From Chloroflexota bacterium (GTDB lineage: Bacteria > Chloroflexota > Anaerolineae > Anaerolineales > Anaerolineaceae): DNA of 20,607 bases. The notes below the pieces were generated by a model. It worked only from the letters and a program-made list of their open reading frames with translations, made no database searches and was not told the DNA's origin. Both the position numbers and the translations under genes were made by a program. Shown here piece by piece: positions 7,650 through 14,157 of this stretch. How positions within the stretch are numbered: position 1 is the first letter of the stretch; every line of letters begins with the position of its first letter. Where the stretch lies: positions 1 to 20,607 of the forward strand of contig JAGVUS010000160.1 in NCBI GenBank assembly GCA_019136175.1, given 5' to 3'.

Positions 7650-8135
7650 ATGAAAACGATTATCCTGATGCGGCATGCCAAATCCTCCTGGAAGGAAACC
7701 GACCTGGCAGATCATGAACGTCCATTGAACAAGCGGGGAGAAAAGGATGCCCCCCGGATGGGGAAACTGCTCCGGGATCACAACCTGGTTCCCCAGGTAA
7801 TCCTGAGTTCCACCGCTGTCCGGTGCAGCCAGACGGCGGAAGCAGTGGCAGACAAAATCGATTACAAAAACGAAGTGATCTATTCCCCCACACTCTACCT
7901 TGCGGAACCGCAAACCTACCTGGATGCTCTGCAAGGTCTGTCGGATGATGTGGATTGCGTTCTGGTGGTGGGACACAACCCGGGTCTGGAGGGGTTGGTA
8001 CAGATCCTGAGCGGCAAGGTGGAACCCCTGCCCACCGCGGCAATTGCCCTCATCCAAATGCCCATCCGCAGCTGGCAAGCCCTGGATATCCAGGTGGAGG
8101 GCAAGCTGGTTAATCTCTGGCAGCCCAAACACTAG
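7650..8135 (+). CDS. sixA: SixA-type phosphohistidine phosphatase
   Basis: A 161-residue protein of the histidine phosphatase (phosphoglycerate-mutase-like) superfamily, the usual length for SixA. The catalytic R8-H9 lies in 'LMRHAKSSW' at the extreme N-terminus and the second active-site histidine is H109 in 'VVGHNPGLEGL'; the intermediate 'LSSTAVRCSQTAEA' matches the conserved helix carrying the family's third catalytic Arg. SixA enzymes remove phosphate from histidine-containing phosphotransfer proteins in other bacteria; the substrate here is not known and no partner kinase is nearby. There is no signal peptide, so it is cytoplasmic. GGAGG lies 7 bases before the ATG. Its TAG overlaps the stop of the convergent MFS gene. 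The family call is firm; the gene symbol rests on similarity only. Confidence 0.9.
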   Translation: MKTIILMRHAKSSWKETDLADHERPLNKRGEKDAPRMGKLLRDHNLVPQVILSSTAVRCSQTAEAVADKIDYKNEVIYSPTLYLAEPQTYLDALQGLSDDVDCVLVVGHNPGLEGLVQILSGKVEPLPTAAIALIQMPIRSWQALDIQVEGKLVNLWQPKH

Positions 8136-9352
8136 CCAGGCACAGCTTCCCGCTCCAGGCGGGTTTCCTTCTGCCGCAGTCCCAGGAAAGCAAGGGTACT
8201 GAGTAATCCGGCAGCACCGGCAGTCCACCAGATGACCTGCGGTCCAAAATGGTCTCCCATGAACCCGGCAAACAATGGGCCCAGACCGGTGGCAATGCCC
8301 CACGTCAGGGAATAAATGCTCATATACCGCCCGCGCATATCCGGGGGTGCCATGTTGGCTGCATATGTGCTGGATGTGGGGACAAGCAAAAGTTCACCAA
8401 ACGTCATAATGACCATGGACATCCAGAACCACCAGAAGCCCTGTCCAAACCCCACGCTGCCCGTTCCAACCGCATATAAAAAGGCACCGCCCGCCATCAC
8501 CATAAGCGGGTTGAACCGCTTAAAGATTGCAGTGATCGCCACCTGTAAAAGAACCACCATCAAGGCATTGGTGGTGGGGATGGGACCATACTGGCTTTCG
8601 GTAACTCCATAATTTCCTTTTGCATAAACGGACAGCAAAACCCACATGATGGATGCCGAGATGGAGGTTAAGGTAACCGCCCCAATAAAGCGCATGTATT
8701 TCAAATTACCAAGGACCCTGCCATATCCGCCGAACCGTTCCATCACCTTTTCCCCGGTGGAAGCCCGCTCTGGCAGAGTTTCCCTGCCAAATATCATCAC
8801 CGCAAGGGAGTATAACAACAACCCGGCGGAGGCAATTAAAAAAGCAGTGGTATACGAGGAAGCCGCCACAAATCCACCAATGGATGGTCCCAGGGCAATG
8901 CCGGTATTGTTCGCCATACGCAAGAGGGAATAGGCGTCAATGCGCTTTTCCTGTGGGATTAAATCAGAAACCATGGCATCTGCCGCCACACGGTAAAGGG
9001 GGTTAAACGTCCCCTGGATGCCCATCAGGATTGCGAAAGCAACCAGGGTATTTGCCTGGCTCATAAAAATATTGACCAGCCCCACCATGGCAAGACTGAT
9101 CACCATCACCCATTTGCGACCCAGCTTATCGGTGATTGCACCGGCAATAAAAGAGGAGACCAGTCCCATCCCGGCATTCAAAGACATCAGGCTGGTGGCA
9201 GTAGTCAGTCTAACATTTAAGGTTTCGGTAAGATAAATCATTAAAAACGGCCAGATCATGCTGGTTCCAATGGTGCTGAACAACATTCCAAAGAACAACA
9301 ACCAGAACTGGCGCGGGTACTCGTTCCAGGCTTGACGAAAACGGGAAATCAT
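8132..9352 (-). CDS. MFS transporter
   Basis: A 406-residue integral membrane protein with about 12 hydrophobic segments, the usual length for the major facilitator superfamily. The signature between helices 2 and 3 is present as 'GAITDKLGRKWVMV' (G-x-x-x-D-x-x-G-R-K). A charged stretch near the middle ('GRETLPERASTGEKVMERFG') is the usual loop between the two six-helix halves. Substrate cannot be read from the sequence; the general look is closest to drug-efflux or sugar-type exporters with proton coupling. The ATG at 9352 has an AGGAG about 12 bases upstream, longer than ideal, and no closer in-frame alternative. The gene is divergent from the Trm112-like gene and its stop codon shares the CTAG with the phosphatase stop codon. 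Confidence 0.9.
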   Translation of the reverse strand: MISRFRQAWNEYPRQFWLLFFGMLFSTIGTSMIWPFLMIYLTETLNVRLTTATSLMSLNAGMGLVSSFIAGAITDKLGRKWVMVISLAMVGLVNIFMSQANTLVAFAILMGIQGTFNPLYRVAADAMVSDLIPQEKRIDAYSLLRMANNTGIALGPSIGGFVAASSYTTAFLIASAGLLLYSLAVMIFGRETLPERASTGEKVMERFGGYGRVLGNLKYMRFIGAVTLTSISASIMWVLLSVYAKGNYGVTESQYGPIPTTNALMVVLLQVAITAIFKRFNPLMVMAGGAFLYAVGTGSVGFGQGFWWFWMSMVIMTFGELLLVPTSSTYAANMAPPDMRGRYMSIYSLTWGIATGLGPLFAGFMGDHFGPQVIWWTAGAAGLLSTLAFLGLRQKETRLEREAVPG

Positions 9353-9391
9353 AAAAAATAAGGGCTCCTGTGCCGGGAATTTGGCACGGAT

Positions 9392-9400
9392 ATTGTATCA
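9392..9400 (-). promoter_or_regulatory. Extended -10 promoter of the MFS gene
   Basis: On the minus strand TGATACAAT (9400-9392) is an extended -10 with TACAAT. The likely start near 9385 gives a leader of about 33 bases. No convincing -35 is present. A short hairpin GTGCC/GGCAC (9370-9387) lies just before the AGGAG ribosome site. The box mirrors the one at 9420-9428. Confidence 0.5.
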
Positions 9401-9419
9401 CAGGGGTTGGGAAGCATCG

Positions 9420-9428
9420 TGGTACAAT
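9420..9428 (+). promoter_or_regulatory. Extended -10 promoter of the Trm112-like/LytR unit
   Basis: TGGTACAAT is an extended -10 with the same TACAAT hexamer as the opposing MFS promoter. A start near 9435 would give a leader of about 31 bases before the ATG at 9466. There is no good -35. Confidence 0.5.
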
Positions 9429-9465
9429 ACACCATAATCAACCCCTGAAAATTCCTGGAGGCAGC

Positions 9466-9687
9466 ATGATTTCTCCCGAACTTCTTGATATTTTGCGATG
9501 CCCTGCATGTGTCCGTGAAGGCAAAGGTATCCTTACCCTGGTAAAGGATGCCTGGTTGACCTGTGGCGACTGCGGGCGCAAATATCCCATTATCGATGAT
9601 TTGCCGCACATGTTAATTGAGATTGGCGACAAATGGGTCGATACTGCCGCGGATGCTCTCCCCGTGCCGCCTCCCAAAGTGGACTGA
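9466..9687 (+). CDS. Trm112-like zinc-ribbon protein
   Basis: A 73-residue protein of the Trm112/UPF0434 type. It opens with the family-typical 'ISPELLDILRCPAC' and has two Cys pairs, C12/C15 and C33/C36, in a zinc-ribbon arrangement, followed by 'YPIIDDLPHML', the usual end of the domain. In eukaryotes and archaea Trm112 activates methyltransferases acting on tRNA, rRNA and release factor; bacterial members are small orphan proteins often near cell-envelope or glycosyltransferase genes, and their role is unsettled. The start at 9466 is chosen because GGAGG lies 4 bases upstream; an earlier in-frame ATG at 9370 would reach into the predicted promoter. The LytR-type gene follows 10 bases after the stop and is probably in the same operon. 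Confidence 0.88.
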   Translation: MISPELLDILRCPACVREGKGILTLVKDAWLTCGDCGRKYPIIDDLPHMLIEIGDKWVDTAADALPVPPPKVD

Positions 9688-9697
9688 ACAAACCCCC

Positions 9698-11107
9698 ATG
9701 ACACAAAAAAATACATCCCAACCCCGCCGCCGGGTCGTTTTTGACCGGCTTACCATTCTTCTGCTGATTGTTTTTGTCATCCTGGCAATTGTCACAGGTG
9801 TTGCAGTGTTCCGCCTGGTGAAAAACACCGTGGCTGGATGGAACATCACTCCGCTGGAAGGCGTATCCATCCAATCCACCACCACAGTGAATGGAACCCC
9901 TGTATCCCTGCCGGGAGGAGCGCTCCAGCCCGAGGGCGGACCAACCGCCGAACCTTGGGATGGAAATTCCCGAGTCACCATCCTGCTGATGGGGCTTGAT
10001 TATCGGGACTGGGAAGCTGGGGAAGTTCCCCGCACCGATAGCATGATCCTCCTGACAATTGACCCGATGACCAGCAGCGCCGGGATGCTCTCCATCCCAC
10101 GCGATATGTGGGTGAACATCCCCGGATATGATTATTACAAGATTAACCAGGCGTATTATTTTGGCGAGCTGGATCAACTCCCCGGTGGTGGACCGGCACT
10201 GGCAGTCAAGACTGTGGAAAGTTTCATTGGGGTTCCCATCAACTATTATGCCCAGATTGACTTTGGCGCATTCGTGCGGGTGATTGATGAAATTGGCGGT
10301 GTCAAGATTGACGTCCCAGAAAAAATCACCATTGACCCGATTGGTGATTCTCCCAAGGTCACCCTGGAACCCGGGCGGTACACCCTGAATGGGGAACTGG
10401 CACTGGCTTACGCCCGCTCCCGCAAGGGATCTGGCGATGATTTTGCCCGGGCTGAGCGCCAGCAGCAGGTCATCCTGGCTGTGCGGGACCGCATCCTGCA
10501 ATTTGACCAGATGCCCAGCCTGGTCACCAAGGCTCCCAAGATCTATCAGGAAATTTCATCCGGGCTGCAAACCAACCTGACCTTTGACCAGGCATTTCGG
10601 CTTGGGCTGCTTGCCATGGAACTGCCTGCCGAGAATATCCGAAAAGCCGTCATCGGTCCATCGGAAGTGGAATTTGCCAAATCCCCCGATGGGCTGGATA
10701 TCCTCATCCCCTACCCCGATCGGATCCGCCTGGTGCGCGACCAGGTATTCACCAGCGGGGACAGCATCAGCCCAATTGCCCTGACGGAAGACCTGAAATC
10801 CCAGGTTGCCACCGAAGCTGCCCGGATATCGGTGCAGAACGGATCCTACACCACCGGGCTGGCAGCGCTAACCGCTGAATTTTTCCGCTCACAGGGCTTA
10901 ACAGTGACGGAGGAAACCAACGCCAGTGACATCTATTCCGTCACCACCATTTACGTACTGAGCGGCAAACCCTATACCGTCCGATATCTTGCCGATATCA
11001 TGCAGGTGGAAAACATCCGGATCTACAACCGTTATGAACCCACGGCTTCGGTGGATTTGATTGTCACATTGGGTACCGACTGGGCGGACGCCAACCCGAT
11101 GCCTTAA
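9698..11107 (+). CDS. LytR-CpsA-Psr family cell-envelope protein with LytR_C domain
   Basis: A 469-residue membrane-anchored protein. A short basic cytoplasmic N-terminus ('QPRRRVVFDR') is followed by one transmembrane helix at about residues 15-37, then an extracytoplasmic LytR-CpsA-Psr domain ('ILLMGLDYRDWEAGEVPRTD', 'LSIPRDMWVNIPGYDYYKIN', 'LNGELALAYARSRKGSGDDFARAER'), retaining the conserved Arg/Asp residues that bind polyprenyl-phosphate lipids. The last ~100 residues match the LytR_C domain. Proteins of this family transfer glycopolymers from undecaprenyl carriers to the cell wall or other surface acceptors; the acceptor in a Chloroflexota envelope, which often lacks typical peptidoglycan features, is open. 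The ATG at 9698 is 10 bases after the Trm112-like stop and places the membrane helix correctly; the same frame extends upstream to 9617 but would overlap the previous gene. No strong ribosome site, consistent with coupling. Confidence 0.92.
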   Translation: MTQKNTSQPRRRVVFDRLTILLLIVFVILAIVTGVAVFRLVKNTVAGWNITPLEGVSIQSTTTVNGTPVSLPGGALQPEGGPTAEPWDGNSRVTILLMGLDYRDWEAGEVPRTDSMILLTIDPMTSSAGMLSIPRDMWVNIPGYDYYKINQAYYFGELDQLPGGGPALAVKTVESFIGVPINYYAQIDFGAFVRVIDEIGGVKIDVPEKITIDPIGDSPKVTLEPGRYTLNGELALAYARSRKGSGDDFARAERQQQVILAVRDRILQFDQMPSLVTKAPKIYQEISSGLQTNLTFDQAFRLGLLAMELPAENIRKAVIGPSEVEFAKSPDGLDILIPYPDRIRLVRDQVFTSGDSISPIALTEDLKSQVATEAARISVQNGSYTTGLAALTAEFFRSQGLTVTEETNASDIYSVTTIYVLSGKPYTVRYLADIMQVENIRIYNRYEPTASVDLIVTLGTDWADANPMP

Positions 11108-11117
11108 CCGGGCGATG

Positions 11118-11960
11118 TTACGGCTGGGAAAATTCCAGTTTCCAGCCACCCCAATAGGGGGATCCATTGGAATCTGTACATTCCGGAGCGGTCAGGTCTT
11201 CTACAACCTGACCGCTTTCGCCAACCCGCAGGCTGTAGGATACTTCGGGAGTCATCTCAAAATCCGCATATCCCAGACCCACTTGTGGATATAGACCGGT
11301 ATAGAAGAAGTCCGATCCGTCAGCCCAAAAGATGTCCACCCGCATCCCCGGCATCTGCTCCCCGGATGCATCAGTCACCCAGACCTGGATGAGGGGGACA
11401 TCCACATTACAGATTTCCTCCCGGTTCACCAGGATGTAGGGGGCGTTTAGTGTAGGCTGTCGGGTAAAAGTGGGACGCGGGGTCATGGTGGGTGGCAGAG
11501 TGGCGGTTGGTGGAACAGGAGTGGCTGTGCTGACTGCCGCCGCAAGATCCAATGTGGCAAAAGGAGTGACGGAACCTGCAGTTGGGCTGACTGCAGCAGA
11601 TGGATTGACAACCGGATTGATACCGGTTTGCTGGATTGCCACAGACAATTCCGCCAGGGCGCGCGCCTCCCGGCGGGTAAGCGGATCTGCCATGAGCCGC
11701 TGTGCCTGTTCTGCCAGTGCCTGGCGGATATCTGCATCCTGAAGCAATTGCAGGCGCTGGAGTGCCCGCTCCAGGTTGCCATCCGAGGAGTAAGCCAGCG
11801 CAATCAGGCTGCGATAGATATCCTGGTCCGTTGCAGACAAAGCACTGGGGGCGGTATCCACATAAACCGCCGGGCTGATGACCAGAGAGAAGACCAATCC
11901 AGCCACGATCCCCAGGATCAGCCCTGTCAACAGGTACAGGGGGGAACGATTCTCATTCAT
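11118..11960 (-). CDS. Single-pass membrane protein with helical domain and Thr/Pro linker
   Basis: A 280-residue protein I do not recognise by name. Residues about 9-31 form one hydrophobic membrane segment ('YLLTGLILGIVAGLVFSLVI') with the bulk predicted outside. Residues ~45-115 are helical and Leu/Ala/Gln-rich ('LERALQRLQLLQDADIRQAL'), resembling a TPR-like hairpin. A Thr/Pro/Ala-rich linker (about 130-170, 'VPPTATLPPTMTPRPTFTRQ') follows. The last ~110 residues look like a small beta domain with two cysteines ('REEICNVDVPLIQVWVTDASG' region; 'TAPECTDSNG'). The first half closely parallels the protein coded just upstream, so the two are probably paralogues. The ATG overlaps that gene's TGA by four bases (ATGA), implying translational coupling. 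It ends 10 bases from the convergent LytR-type gene. A role at the cell surface is an inference. Confidence 0.8.
   Translation of the reverse strand: MNENRSPLYLLTGLILGIVAGLVFSLVISPAVYVDTAPSALSATDQDIYRSLIALAYSSDGNLERALQRLQLLQDADIRQALAEQAQRLMADPLTRREARALAELSVAIQQTGINPVVNPSAAVSPTAGSVTPFATLDLAAAVSTATPVPPTATLPPTMTPRPTFTRQPTLNAPYILVNREEICNVDVPLIQVWVTDASGEQMPGMRVDIFWADGSDFFYTGLYPQVGLGYADFEMTPEVSYSLRVGESGQVVEDLTAPECTDSNGSPYWGGWKLEFSQP
11187..11216. terminator. Strong inverted repeat, candidate terminator of the LytR-type transcript
   Basis: AGCGGTCAGGT and ACCTGACCGCT are perfect 11-bp arms around an 8-base loop. The repeat lies inside the 3' coding region of the convergent membrane-protein gene, 80-110 bases past the LytR stop. 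Only TTC follows on the plus strand, so a canonical U-tract is absent. It may stop or stabilise the LytR mRNA 3' end, or be chance within codons. Confidence 0.4.
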
Positions 11961-12316
11961 GGCTGTGACCCCAGCGGGGGCGCGTAACTTTGCAGTGCCT
12001 GGGCAAGCTGCGCCAATGATTCAATGTCAGAACGCGGATACCCAAGTGTTTGTGCATCGATGATTGCCTGCTGTACCAGGCGGGCAGTTGGCGGGTCCTG
12101 TAAGTTGTCAAGCCGCCGCAGTGCCAGGGAGGGATCCTGCTCTTCCTGGTAAGCCTGCGCCACCATCAGGATCAAGTCTACCTGGTAATCCTTGCGCAGG
12201 CTGGTAAGGGCTGCATCCTGATAATCTGGCTGATGAATTACCCAGCCGTAGATCAGCCCAAGTGCAGCACCCAGGGCGATGCTGACCAGAAACCAAAAAA
12301 CTCTGCGGGAGCGCAC
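11957..12316 (-). CDS. Small single-pass membrane protein, paralogue of the downstream gene
   Basis: About 119 residues: a short basic N-terminus ('RSRR'), one membrane helix (about 6-28, 'VFWFLVSIALGAALGLIYGW'), then a soluble helical domain rich in Leu, Ala, Gln and Asp ('ALRRLDNLQDPPTARLVQQA'). The helical part aligns by eye with the first half of the next protein: both have a membrane segment, an 'AY' helix, 'L.RL..LQD', then a Leu/Ala-rich helix ending in 'LAQLAQAL'/'LAELSVAI'. It lacks the Thr/Pro linker and beta domain. The start must lie after the hutU stop at 12321-12323: GTG at 12316 or TTG at 12319 follow GGGGAG (overlapping the hutU 3' end) by 10 or 7 bases; I prefer GTG but either fits. 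A longer open frame upstream runs antisense-like through hutU and is not supported. Function unknown. Confidence 0.75.
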   Translation of the reverse strand: MRSRRVFWFLVSIALGAALGLIYGWVIHQPDYQDAALTSLRKDYQVDLILMVAQAYQEEQDPSLALRRLDNLQDPPTARLVQQAIIDAQTLGYPRSDIESLAQLAQALQSYAPPLGSQP

Positions 12317-12320
12317 CAAG

Positions 12321-13979
12321 CTAGGACTCCCCAAGCATTGGAATTCGGACGCCCCTGGCTTTCGCCGCCTGGATCGCCTCGGGATAACCTGCATCGGCAT
12401 GGCGCACAATACCCATGCCCGGGTCGGAAGTGAGGACCCGTTGCAGCCTGCGGGCTGCCCCTGGGGTACCATCCGCTACAATCACCATTCCAGCATGCTG
12501 GCTGAAGCCAATTCCCGTCCCACCGCCATGGTGGAACGAGACCCAGGTTGCACCGCCCACAGCGTTGATCAGCGCATTCAAAATAGGCCAGTCACTGACG
12601 GCATCCGTACCATCCCGCATGCCTTCGGTTTCACGATTGGGCGAAGCCACCGAACCGGCATCCAGGTGATCGCGCCCAATTACAATGGGAGCTTTCACAA
12701 TGCCCTGGGCAACCAGTTCGTTAAACTTCAATCCGGCTTTCACGCGTTCACCATATCCCAGCCAGCAAATCCGGCTGGGCAGCCCCTGGAAGGGAACCTT
12801 TTCCCGCGCCATTTTCAGCCAGCGGTGCAGGTGCTCATCCTCCGGGAATAATTCCATTACCGCTTCATCCGTCCGGTAGATATCCTCCGGGTCACCCGAA
12901 AGCGCAACCCAGCGGAAGGGTCCTTTACCCTCGCAGAACAGCGGGCGAATATATGCCGGAACAAAACCGGGGAAATTGAAAGCATCCTTCACGCCATAGT
13001 CATATGCCCGCTGGCGGAGATTGTTGCCATAATCAAAGACCTCGGCGCCTTTACGCTGGAATTCCAGCATTGCCTGCACATGGCGCGCCATGGATGCCAT
13101 GGAACGCTCCTGGTATTCCTCTGGATTGGTTCGCCGCAGCACATCCGCCTCTTCAACACTCAACCCGGAGGGAACGTAGAATAACACATCATGCGCCGGG
13201 GTTTGGTCCGTCACCACATCCGGAATCACACCGCGGATTGCCAGCTCCGGGTAAATGTCCGCTGCGTTTCCAATCAAGCCAATGGAGAGGGGTTTTTCCT
13301 GGTTTTTTGCCTCCTCCACCAGGGTCATTGCTTCTTCAAGGGTGTCCACCACCAGATCCACATAGCCAATTTCCTGGCGTCGGCGCGCCCGCGCCGGGTC
13401 CACCTCGACCACCAGACCCACGCCGCCATTCATGGTGATTGCCAGTGGCTGGGCTCCCCCCATTCCACCCAGTCCGGCGGTCAGAACAAATTTCCCCGCC
13501 AGGGAACGCCAGCCGCGCTGCACGGCAAGTGCAGCAAGGGTTTCATAGGTTCCCTGCAGGATGCCCTGGGTACCGATATAAATCCACGACCCGGCAGTCA
13601 TCTGACCAAACATAATTAACCCGCGCTGCGCCAGCGAGTCAAAGTGTTCCTGGGTTGCCCAATGCGGCACCAGGTTGGAATTGGCAATCAGAACACGGGG
13701 TGCATCGGGGTGGGAAGGAAACACCGCCACGGGTTTGCCCGATTGCACCAAAAGCGTTTCATCATCCTCCAGGTTTTTGAGAGTTTCAAGGATGGCATCA
13801 AAAGCCTCCCAGCTGCGGGCAGCCTGCCCGCGCCCGCCATACACCACCAGGTCCAGGGGACGTTCCGCAACTTCCGGGTCCAGGTTATTCTGGATCATCC
13901 GGTAAACAGCTTCTGTTTGCCAGGACTTGCAGGTTAATTGTGTGCCGCGGGGAGCGCGGACGGTACGGGGACTCGACAT
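12321..13979 (-). CDS. hutU: Urocanate hydratase
   Basis: A 552-residue cytoplasmic enzyme, the usual family length. It converts urocanate to 4-imidazolone-5-propanoate in histidine degradation, using tightly bound NAD+ as an electrophile. Family hallmarks are present throughout: 'VVYGGRGQAARSWEAFD' near the N-terminus, the Gly-rich 'LTAGLGGMGGAQPLA' for the dinucleotide, 'TDQTPAHD', 'PLFCEGKGPFRWVALSGDP', and 'PSRICWLGYGER' with C405, which corresponds to the conserved active-site cysteine (C410 of Pseudomonas putida, from memory). 'SFHHGGGTGIGFSQHAG' near the C-terminus also fits. GGAGG lies 7 bases before the ATG. No other histidine-utilisation gene (hutH, hutI, hutG) is in the window, so the pathway is dispersed or has its partners further away. 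Two unrelated membrane-protein genes follow within a few bases. Confidence 0.97.
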   Translation of the reverse strand: MSSPRTVRAPRGTQLTCKSWQTEAVYRMIQNNLDPEVAERPLDLVVYGGRGQAARSWEAFDAILETLKNLEDDETLLVQSGKPVAVFPSHPDAPRVLIANSNLVPHWATQEHFDSLAQRGLIMFGQMTAGSWIYIGTQGILQGTYETLAALAVQRGWRSLAGKFVLTAGLGGMGGAQPLAITMNGGVGLVVEVDPARARRRQEIGYVDLVVDTLEEAMTLVEEAKNQEKPLSIGLIGNAADIYPELAIRGVIPDVVTDQTPAHDVLFYVPSGLSVEEADVLRRTNPEEYQERSMASMARHVQAMLEFQRKGAEVFDYGNNLRQRAYDYGVKDAFNFPGFVPAYIRPLFCEGKGPFRWVALSGDPEDIYRTDEAVMELFPEDEHLHRWLKMAREKVPFQGLPSRICWLGYGERVKAGLKFNELVAQGIVKAPIVIGRDHLDAGSVASPNRETEGMRDGTDAVSDWPILNALINAVGGATWVSFHHGGGTGIGFSQHAGMVIVADGTPGAARRLQRVLTSDPGMGIVRHADAGYPEAIQAAKARGVRIPMLGES

Positions 13980-14023
13980 GCAATTACCTCCAGATGATGA
14001 AGATGATGAGTATTTCCATGTGT

Positions 14024-14039
14024 ATTATACGCCAAGGCG
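14024..14039 (-). promoter_or_regulatory. Candidate hutU promoter with adjacent palindrome
   Basis: On the minus strand TATAAT occupies 14029-14024, about 45 bases before the hutU start. No good -35 is found 16-18 bases upstream. Directly abutting the -10 is a small palindrome CGCC-AA-GGCG (14030-14039), placed where a repressor or activator could act on the spacer. Promoter plausible, operator speculative. Confidence 0.4.
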
Positions 14040-14126
14040 GCAGGAAGAGATGACCCGGGCAGATTCAACAGGATAAATGGCATAAATCCTGCATACATTT
14101 TACCAACAGAATTGTAAGGTTTCTCA

Positions 14127-14156
14127 TTAAGAATCCGCTGGATAATATTCTATAAT
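14127..14156 (+). promoter_or_regulatory. Promoter of the GGDEF-EAL gene
   Basis: TTAAGA (14127-14132, 4 of 6 matches to TTGACA) and a perfect TATAAT (14151-14156) are separated by 18 bases. The -10 ends one base before the first possible start codon (14158), so the transcript would begin at or near the second in-frame ATG at 14167. Confidence 0.6.
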
Positions 14157-14157
14157 T

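Noticed and set aside
7524..8303. Minus-strand open frame (259 codons) across the phosphatase and the end of the MFS gene
   Set aside because: It spans two supported genes in other frames and shows no domain signal.
9370..9465. N-terminal extension of the Trm112-like protein
   Set aside because: The extra 32 residues are translated from the promoter region, do not resemble the family, and the GGAGG favours ATG 9466.
9617..9697. N-terminal extension of the LytR-type protein
   Set aside because: It would overlap the Trm112-like gene by about 70 bases and push the membrane helix far from the N-terminus; ATG 9698 fits better.
9590..10501. Minus-strand open frame (303 codons) opposite the LytR-type gene
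   Set aside because: Composition (many Gly, His, Cys and Gln) is that of a shadow, and the plus strand has clear LytR-CpsA-Psr motifs in the same region.
12317..12472. Upstream extension of the small membrane protein into hutU (to an ATG at 12472)
   Set aside because: It would overlap about 150 bases of conserved hutU coding sequence; a GTG/TTG just after the hutU stop with GGGGAG upstream is a better start and places the membrane helix at the N-terminus.
12279..12851. Plus-strand open frame (190 codons) opposite the 3' part of hutU
   Set aside because: Antisense to conserved urocanate hydratase motifs, no ribosome site, no recognisable motif.
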